A stretch of DNA of 64,000 nucleotides, taken from the NCBI GenBank assembly GCA_900095095.1, contig FMBT01000289.1, forward strand, positions 1,197,827 through 1,261,826, given 5' to 3'. Shown here one piece after another: positions 56,770-64,000 of this stretch; the first letter of the stretch is position 1, and every line of letters starts with the position of its first letter. The DNA is from Fragilariopsis cylindrus CCMP1102. Lineage: Eukaryota; Bacillariophyta; Bacillariophyceae; Bacillariales; Bacillariaceae. A program made the translations under genes and the position numbers. The notes below the pieces were generated by a model that saw only the letters and a list, made by a program, of their open reading frames with translations, searched no databases and was not told the DNA's origin.

Positions 56770-57773
56770 ATGAAAAGTCTATTCGGCTTCATGTCTCCTA
56801 AAAAGGCACCATCTCCTCCGATTGTCCCACCTCCTCCGGTTGATCCATCGTACTATAATATGTTGGGTGCTTTACCAGTAGCGCAACAATTCATGGTCCT
56901 TGGACATATCAAGCGATTGTATTCCGGGCTTGCCGCGGCTGGTACAACAACCTACGCCGCTGCTATTGGAAACAATGACTCCGGTAGCAACCGCACAAAC
57001 GAGCATCGTCGGGGTCACACCTGAATCGGATCGTAACGTAAGACGTCGACTCGACTTTGCTCCACCCAACGAAGCGGCACTCGACGCAATGTTGTCGGAA
57101 AAGGACGAATATGGAATCCACCACATTTTCGGCAATGCGCTTATCAACCACTATCTAAAGAAGTATTCTTCACCCACGATCGAGGTCGTCGTGAAGGAAT
57201 TGAGTACCGGACCGCACCCGTATTACAAATTCAACGCAATGCAGCTGCTATACACAGTATTCCAGATGACGAAGGCTACGGACGCTGTCATCAGTAGTGT
57301 CAACACACAATTCGCTAACCATATTCCGGTAACGCGGTGACAACATGCCAGCAGACACGTTATACGTTTCCTCAATAAAACGGCGTTAAAACGTGGGAGG
57401 TTCCAAAGATGACTTACGAAGCCCTATTGTCAGTTGAACACAAAACCGATCATCATCGAGTATTGCGCGACAAACACAAATTTGAAGATGAGGCTGGCCC
57501 CCATTATTGGCCCATCTTCTGCATTTTATTCAGAAAGGAACGACTCCTTCTCCCTTTCAACGATACCAGTGCCGGTCTTATTCTTGGTTCCCAATTCTTG
57601 GAGCAAGATTGGGATCGAAAAGGTTTCAAAAACTATGTAAAGACTTGCCTGCACAACAAGATTGTCCTGTTGTTGACAATAAAGCTAGAAAGACCAATCA
57701 AAGCGTTATCCGCGAATTGAAATACCTCAAGGCGTGGACTATCGCTGCCAAAACTGGGACTAGGGTTGGTTAA
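56770..57773 (+). CDS. Unrecognised 3' ORF(s) of the retroelement (broken into frames)
   Basis: An ATG frame 56770-57024 (MKSLFGFMSPKKAPSPPIVP, Pro-rich) gives way to an overlapping frame to 57340 with RRLDFAPPNEAALDAMLSEK, YGIHHIFGNALINHYLKKYS and IEVVVKELSTGPHPYYKFNA. Later frames at 57409-57773 contain WPIFCILFRKERLLLPFND and KTNQSVIRELKYLKAWTIAA. Two or more single-base shifts would link them, in line with the other frame breaks of this element; they could also be separate short genes. It is not a methyltransferase, envelope or hydrolase that I can recognise. Copy 2 does not reach this region, so the frame cannot be checked within the window. Confidence 0.45.
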
Positions 57774-57794
57774 ACATACAATCCACCAATACAT

Positions 57795-57960
57795 TTGTGA
57801 GCGCTGATCCTTCGACAGACTCACTATACAATACATTTCATACAATCCGTGAGCCGATCCTTCGACAGACTCACTATACATTACATTACATACGATCCGT
57901 GAGCACTGATCCTCGACAGACTCACTATACAATAACAATACATACATACCGTGAGCGTAC
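57795..57960. repeat. Three tandem units of about 55 bases in the element 3' end
   Basis: Each unit includes GATCCTTCGACAGACTCACT (third unit lacks one T) then ATACA-rich text and ends CCGTGAGC. Diverged between units. Confidence 0.88.
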
Positions 57961-57988
57961 ATACAAATACGTCCCACTATACTACAAC

Positions 57989-58072
57989 TGACATCATCTA
58001 TATCCGATCATGCCAAATAACATAACTGGCATCATCTATACCCGATTATGCCAAATAACATACAACAAAGTA
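57989..58072. repeat. Tandem duplicate of about 43 bases
   Basis: Two units of ACTG(A/G)CATCATCTATA(T/C)CCGAT(C/T)ATGCCAAATAACATA, directly after the 55-base repeats. Confidence 0.85.
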
Positions 58073-58095
58073 TAATATTAACTATATAAAATTTC

Positions 58096-58115
58096 AAAAA
58101 AAAAAAAAAAAAAAA
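58096..58115 (+). other. A20 tract, candidate 3' end of element copy 1
   Basis: Twenty consecutive A followed by CTTTCTTTTC. It may mark a poly(A)-derived end or simply be a low-complexity run; DIRS-type elements do not normally need a poly(A) tail. Confidence 0.6.
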
Positions 58116-58116
58116 C

Positions 58117-58502
58117 TTTCTTTTCTTTTCTTTTTTATCCGGCTGGCCTGCCACTATATTTACATGGCGGCTACGAACTCACCGATTACTGGTACAAACA
58201 CCATCAACCGACTCATTATAGTCGCAGCCCATTAGTGGCGGTGTTAGGAGCATCGCGCTTCCTGCAACGATCGCAATTTCGGGATCCCCAAACCCGAATA
58301 CCGAAATGCAATCTCTACAGTAATCACTCACTATCTCTCTAGCAGCTTAGTTAACCTGCCAATCACTCCTATGTACTAAACATAGTATTCATAGGACCAT
58401 AGGTAGATCACATAGCTAGAAATAGTGCCTCCAGCACATGCCATGCATTCTGTAGGAGCAGACCAGCCGAGACGGCGCACGTGAATTGGGCGAAGTAGAT
58501 TC
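58117..58502. other. Junction sequence between the two element copies
   Basis: 386 bases not found at the left end of copy 1. It is less AT-rich than its surroundings. Either it is the true 5' end of the element, lost from copy 1, or the 3' terminal part of copy 1, or unique DNA. No gene seen; a minus-strand open frame crosses from here into copy 2 but has no recognisable domain. Confidence 0.5.
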
Positions 58503-59562
58503 TCCAGTGCAAGACTCCAGGCAACAGGCAACGGAAGGACAATCACAGTCCGTCCGTTTACCCCGAACCACGCTTGAAGATTCGCGCCGTTACCAACGAA
58601 GCATACTAGTAGGATACGTAGATAAGATTCGTAGGTAGAGTAAGGCAGTACCCTTAAGGTACAGGATATGACGATCCGGCAAAGCAGAATCGCCAAGAGA
58701 GGAAGGATAGGGAAATCAGACGACGGAACGTAAACTCACTCGTTCCATTGTTTCTTCTGATGTCTGTTTCCATGGGTTGCGATTCCTATCAAGCTAATCT
58801 AGCTAACAGGATCTCACCATGGGATTTTTCTTTAACAGTAACAAACAGGTTTCACAACCAATTCGTTGACAACATATCAACTGTTTCTGTTCTACCGAAC
58901 ACGAAACAACAACTAACGTCCAAATACAAAGATGACACAAAACTCAATAATCGTAACAAATATCTGTATTACCATAATCAGACATGCGATTTACACCATA
59001 TTCTTGTCTCACGACTACCGTCTCACGACACCCTGTCTCACGACTACCGTCTCACGACACCCTGTCTCACGACGTTTCGCTTAGCGATTCACAAAACCAA
59101 ATCTGAGGACTCCTTACAAGGATCAATCTTCACCATCGGCAATCGACAGTTTTTCATTAGCGAAACTAATCCACGAATCGTTTATTAGCAAAACTAATTC
59201 ACGAATCCTCTGTGGCGATTCGTGACTGATGCTTCGACTGCGAACCTTGACTCAACTTTCAAAAATTACTTAACGAACAGTCCAACATTGGCTTTCAGGG
59301 GAGTACATGTTCTCCTTTCCGAGTTGAAGTGACTAGTCGAGGCAATTGGAACCAAGCACAAACAAATGGAATGCTTAGGTACATAGTATTCGTGAAAGTC
59401 ACATTCACTAAGTGTAACAATATTCACCAAACATATAAGATGAACCACATGTCACCACGACTACTATTCCGATACAAAATTCGACAAAAGTGACTTTATT
59501 CATAATTGCCGAATCATATATATATATAATAATCAAACATATATGAGGATTCCTTCACAACC

Positions 59563-59805
59563 ATGATTACATCCTTAAACAACAACTCGATGATCGATCG
59601 CGCTCTTCAAACGAAGACTGCATCGGACAATGTTCGCGATCGTAGAAGAACCGATGCTGATACAACTGACCTAATGCCTCTTTCAAAGACTACATTCAGC
59701 TATGTACAAATCGCAGCAATCAAAACCGATAGTAAATATCGATGTCTATGTCGACTCCGACGTCGACTCCGACGTCAATGTCGATGTCTAACCAATATAT
59801 ACTGA
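59563..59805 (+). CDS. Small leader ORF of the retroelement, copy 2
   Basis: Same 80-codon frame as at 49508, one residue different. Significance uncertain. Confidence 0.3.
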   Translation: MITSLNNNSMIDRALQTKTASDNVRDRRRTDADTTDLMPLSKTTFSYVQIAAIKTDSKYRCLCRLRRRLRRQCRCLTNIY

Positions 59806-59976
59806 TAGATATATGGATAAACAACGATTAACTGCACAAGAACCGTCTTTTCACAGGAGAAAACAACGATTCATTACCTACGAATCGTCTCTTCACAAAA
59901 CCACAACGTAACACAATAATCAGATCAGGTGCTCACAATACGCTTGACGAGAACTTACAAACGCAAATCAAACATC

Positions 59977-62299
59977 ATGGCTTCCCAAACCAACGTCTTA
60001 CGTTTAAATTGCATTAACAAGAATTACAACACCTACTCTGTACTACCACTACGAACACCAAGAACCAACGTAAAAGATTACCACTTGAATCTTGGAAAAG
60101 ATGCGTCCTCGAACATCGGTCGCATCCAACCTGACGAAAATCTACGATACGTGTTCATCAACGAGGACATGAAGCTCGATGTATTACGCTGCGTCATTCC
60201 AGCTGAGGGATATGACATGGCAGCAATTGCTGGAGACGGCATTATGGATACAACAATGGTCCGCCTTCGCAACGGCAACACAGTTTTCAACAACTTCGTC
60301 GCTATCATGAGTAGAGAGATGGTAAACATGGGAGGGTTCCGAACGATCGATGACGTCGACGTCGATGAGCTCATCAAACCTGATGGTTCTCTCGTCACTT
60401 TAGCGGACATCGGCCTCGATGGTAACGAGGATGATCCGAAGTTGGTAATCTTACCAATTGCTATTCCCATTCCTCATGGACATCCTTTACCCCTCGGCCA
60501 TAAAGTCGATGAAGATCTTCCACCTTCCGAAGTGGAATATCCCCATATTTCTTAGCCTGGTTAAAGGCAGTCAAGATCCTCCAAGCCATCAACAAGGGTG
60601 TACCAGTAACTGGTTCAGTGGCAGGTAACGACATGCTTTTCGGTCGCGACCAGTTCCACGAAACAGTCGCTGATGCTGATGCTGAAGAGAACAACTACGA
60701 CAGGATCATTCAAGCTACAGGAGACATGATTTCGAAAGATACTTACGTCCTATGTCCAATGCCAGTTTTGCCATCATCTGATTTCCATCGTCAGCACTTC
60801 GACGAGGCGGAAGTTGTTACAAGACGAGCATTGTTCGATGTCGGACAATGCGCGTCTGCCGAAACAGTCCAACCGAATCAGACTACAGCGACTGACCTCG
60901 CCGGATATTCAAAAATTATCGGTGACGCACTCGCGAAGCGTAGCAAATCGGATGATGCTAAAAAGACAGGTTTCTCCAACAACGTTGAGGAGAAATTGAA
61001 ACTTTTTGGAGCATCTACCGGGACAAACGGTTTCGGTGAAGAAATTCTTGTGCTAGGAACAATTTCCGAAGCGTGCAAAAGTATCTTCGCTGATAAAAAC
61101 AAAACCTCGTCAGCACAATGCTTCCAGAACGCTATGCACTCCGAAGCAGTAGCCATGACGGATGAAGGGGGAAACATCGCAGCGGACAACTTGATCTTCA
61201 ACGAACGCCAATTCAACGCGGTCTTTGTTGTCAAATTGAAAAGTATGCAATTTATGAGAACAGCCCTTGCACACAACCGTTTGACTTCGACGCTGAGATC
61301 ACCATTTTAAATTTTCTTCCTGCCGACGAGGACAATCTAGCATTCCAGAAGATGTTACAATCTGACCGAACGGCCCAAGAGGAGGATCAGATGGAATGCG
61401 ATATTACGAAACATACTAAGCGGACCACCAATCTCTTCATCGACGGTTATCAGGTCGATCGTTTCCATCTTTACACCTGTATCGCAACATTCATGTGTTT
61501 TATCCGTGTTATGTTCGAGAATGGAAAAGAATCGCTAATCTACAAGGGATTTGAGAACCTACTCACATACGTCAAGAGTTCCGAAGGGGCCGGTTGGTTA
61601 ACTTTGAATACTCGTACCTATTCGAACACTATCCATCACTTGGTCTGCGAGTTACAAATACTGTTGGTAGGTGTCCAGAAATTTACATCCAACAACGATG
61701 CCCTTGTCCGAATGGTCAAGAACGATGCTGAAATTCCTGGTGCACATGCCAACCGCATCAAGTCAGTATGCGAAAAAATGCACTTTGTTTGGACACAACG
61801 ATGCGTCGAACCTGTCAGCACTTTCATCAACGCCCCAGAGACGTTTTCCTGGTTTCCTCTAATATCAGGAAGGAAGTTTACTATCAAACAACAGGACTAT
61901 TCTGGCACACCGACACACCAGAAAGATGCGAAAAAGGGCGACGCACCTGCTTCGGGAAAGCCCAAAGGTGTCGCAAAGCACGATAAGCCTGTAAAGGACA
62001 ATCCTAATCGTGCCGTCAAGACCAACGAGGTAATAGAGAAAGAGAAAAAGGGATGGCTCATGTACACTGGAACCAGCAAGAAATTACCTTCTTGCGGGGA
62101 ATTCCATGAGGGAAAACGCCTATGCAATGGCTGGATCTATGTGGGACGTCACTGCGGTGCAGATGCATGCAATCGCATCCATGCCAACAGTTTCGACAAA
62201 CTTACCCCGGAATTCCAAGGAAGAGTCAGAACTTGGGTAAACGATAAGAAAAACAAAGTCCGATGGGCACCTGGAAGAGAACCCAAGAATAGTGAGTAA
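59977..62299 (+). CDS. Gag-like protein of retroelement copy 2 (frameshifted)
   Basis: Same protein as at 49922. Here the frame breaks at other places: one C is missing at 60541-60544 (four C versus five), so the first piece stops at 60555 with YPHIS; the frame resumes at about 60618 and runs to 61310, where one G is missing near 61281 relative to copy 1; the third piece runs 61352-62299 and includes the Cys/His finger. One extra G at about 62264 puts the end NSE-stop in frame, whereas copy 1 runs on. Because no break is shared, an ancestral intact gene of about 770 codons is implied. Confidence 0.65.
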
Positions 62300-62442
62300 A
62301 CAAAACCACGTTTCTTATGTCTACTATCCACGCCCACGAATCGAACAAATACACATTACATATAAGATTAACTAATTTTCGTTTAATTTACATACTCTTA
62401 TTCTACATTCCCTTCACTAGCACTTATTTCACCTATCTGCAG

Positions 62443-64000
62443 AGAGCCAAACACCAGCACGCTCGATGCCTGTTTTCTTGGTGCTTTCTCAAGCAACAAG
62501 GTACTCCAACCAATAATCCCTATTGATCCAGTGGTACCACTCGAGTGCGATCCTAGTAGTCCTCTATTTAAAATAGCGAGCAAAACAATCAATGAACGAT
62601 CGCCTGCCTTTACCGAAGAATTCCTTCCAAAAGCAAACGTTGAGTCTCATCGTCATCCCAACCAAAGTCCGTTCGTGAACGCTGGACCTCCTGCCTCGTT
62701 CTCAACCAACGAACTACATAATTGGGCCAAAAGCCTGCCGGAGGGAGTCAAACAACCCTTATTCGACATAAATGGTAAGAATACAAAGAGTATGCGACAT
62801 AAAAATATTTCGTTTACTAGTGAATATCGTTTTCGCCATATTATCCCTTTCTTGTATTTAGGCGAATTCCTTGACAAGGAAAGCCAGAAGAACCTCGAAG
62901 AAGTTTCGTTCCTAGCGAAACAGTTTTCAGAACTACAATCCGAGTACGGTTCGGTCGATACGGAACCTATTCGCGGATTTGAAAACTACAAAGATTTCCG
63001 AGACGAAACAGAACTCAACAAGCATCGCATCCGTCTCCATTCGGCAGCTCTGCTACAACATAGCTGCGATGTTGAGAAATTGGTATATTACTCGGTGGCC
63101 CACACGTTGGGGCAAACCGGAATGTACCAAAAATCCTCCAAGACTTAAAGAAAGGGGTACAACCAGAAATCCTAGCCGAAATCAAGCGTGTCTTCGAGCA
63201 CGGTTCGCCAAGGCATATTAATGCCACCAATACTGAACAGAACTTGAAAGATTACTACCAATACGGCAACCACGAATCCGTTAACGATAATGAAGACGAA
63301 GTTGAGAAAGTACTTCTAAAGGATCACCGAAGAGGTAACACTTTACTCGTCGATCCAAGACTATTCGCGTACATCCCGAACAGTCATCTTTCTCCACAAG
63401 GACTTGCAGACCTTTTTAATCTATGGAAAGAGGCCCGCCACATATCCGATTGCTCACATCGCGTACACCCGGAATCGATGTCAATCAATGATTGGACCAA
63501 CAAAAAGAACGAACCTCCAGTCTATTTTGCTGGAAGTTTCGTTCGATTCTGCCAGTGGATATACAACCTAAGGATTTCATATCCAAAGCGACGTATCCTC
63601 CTTGGCGACGACGATATGACGAATGCTTTCAGATTCATCAAAAACAATCCGTCTACAGTTGCCATGAATGGCTTCATGGCGAATGGGCATCTCGGGTTCT
63701 CTACAGGACAATGCTTCGGCGCCTGTTTTTCTCCACCGAATTTTGACCAAGGAGCAAAAGGACGGCAGCAACAAGCAAGCTATCTCTGGGAGAAAGAACC
63801 AGAACGTACTTTAGCTAGAGCAGTGGACCATACAAGCCGAATGGTCTTTGAAGAATGCACCTCGACGGAATCATTCACACAAGCATCAAAGGACGCCCTC
63901 AACACGGGCGTGTTTCGGAATAACGGATCGCGGAAACCACCGGAATTTCCTATGCAAGTAGATGATTGCATGTATGCTGACGTCGAAGAATATTTCAAAC
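62443..64000 (+). CDS. Reverse transcriptase, copy 2, partial (cut by window end)
   Basis: Pol frame with VPLECDPSSPLFKIASKTIN, then ELHNWAKSLPEGVKQPLFDI, and an uninterrupted run to 63148 (NLEEVSFLAKQFSELQSEYG). Later pieces carry EIKRVFEHGSPRHINA, GNTLLVDPRLFAYIPNSHLS, motif A around 63600-63640, and motif B with IKNNPSTVAMNGFMANGHLG, where this copy is in frame but copy 1 is not (five A instead of six). Motif C lies at about 63950-63985. The RNase H and recombinase would lie beyond the window. Confidence 0.7.

Larger units (their letters stand above)
48433..58116 (+). mobile_element. DIRS-like tyrosine-recombinase retroelement, copy 1
   Basis: The order is leader, gag-like ORF (49922-52237), reverse transcriptase plus RNase H (52390-55231), tyrosine recombinase (55123-56271), an unrecognised 3' ORF region (56770-57773), tandem repeats and an A20 tract at 58096-58115. 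RT motifs and recombinase HxxR...Y residues are visible. No LTRs and no DDE integrase were seen, which supports the DIRS/Ngaro/PAT group. Sequence identity with copy 2 starts abruptly at 48433/58503. The 3' end at the A tract is my choice; 58117-58502 could belong to either copy. Frames are broken at several single-base sites. Confidence 0.82.
58503..64000 (+). mobile_element. DIRS-like retroelement, copy 2 (cut by window end)
   Basis: Direct repeat of 48433-53948 or so, offset by 10070 bases at the start and about 10054 later. It contains the leader, gag-like gene and the reverse transcriptase up to just past motif C. By eye the copies differ by some twenty substitutions and about thirteen single-base indels over 5.5 kb. 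Confidence 0.9.

Noticed and set aside
58376-58696. Minus-strand frame shared by both element copies (also 48433-48626)
   Set aside because: It is kept only because the DNA is nearly identical; composition and lack of any domain give no support for coding.

Overview
The window looks like nuclear DNA of a diatom, probably a pennate one. It is AT-rich with short spliceosomal introns (GT..AG), many trinucleotide and dinucleotide repeats, and long Asn/Gln/Ser/acidic runs. It carries an HSF-type transcription factor of the kind diatoms have in large numbers, and one protein has a signal peptide followed by an AFHP motif like the ASAFAP motif of diatom plastid precursors. Species cannot be named from the sequence alone.

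Positions 1-48000 are ordinary gene-rich chromosome. In order: 3' part of a class II DAHP synthase (shikimate pathway); proteasome subunit alpha-6; an LPCAT/PlsC-type acyltransferase (-); an HSF transcription factor (-); an AAAP amino-acid permease (-); a SAM methyltransferase; an organellar or membrane-anchored cyclophilin; a USP-like protein with a C-terminal Tudor-like module (-); a repeat-rich lysine/serine protein with an unresolved 5' end (-); a fusion of a glutaredoxin-like (SH3BGRL) fold, an MSP-like domain and a RING finger; a sulfotransferase (-); a Gln-rich protein of a family I associate with diatoms; a two-domain GT32-type glycosyltransferase (-); an ankyrin plus six-WW protein; a plastid-targeted DUF1350 hydrolase (-); a small membrane protein (-); a membrane-anchored LRR protein with duplicated exons and introns; a WD40 protein with an N-myristoylation-type start; and an acidic signal-peptide membrane protein (-). 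The genes are functionally unrelated neighbours, as usual in eukaryotes. Where junctions could be read, exon ends are given to the base.

From about 48433 to the end lie two head-to-tail, nearly identical copies of a large retroelement with a period of about 10.06 kb. Its reading frames are a gag-like protein ending in a Cys/His finger, a reverse transcriptase with RNase H, a tyrosine recombinase, and a further 3' protein I do not recognise. A tyrosine recombinase in place of a DDE integrase puts it with the DIRS/Ngaro/PAT group. The second copy runs off the window inside its reverse transcriptase. The two copies differ by a scatter of substitutions and about a dozen single-base indels, mostly in homopolymers, and these break different reading frames in each copy. 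This region and its unusual 3' protein are the most interesting part of the window.
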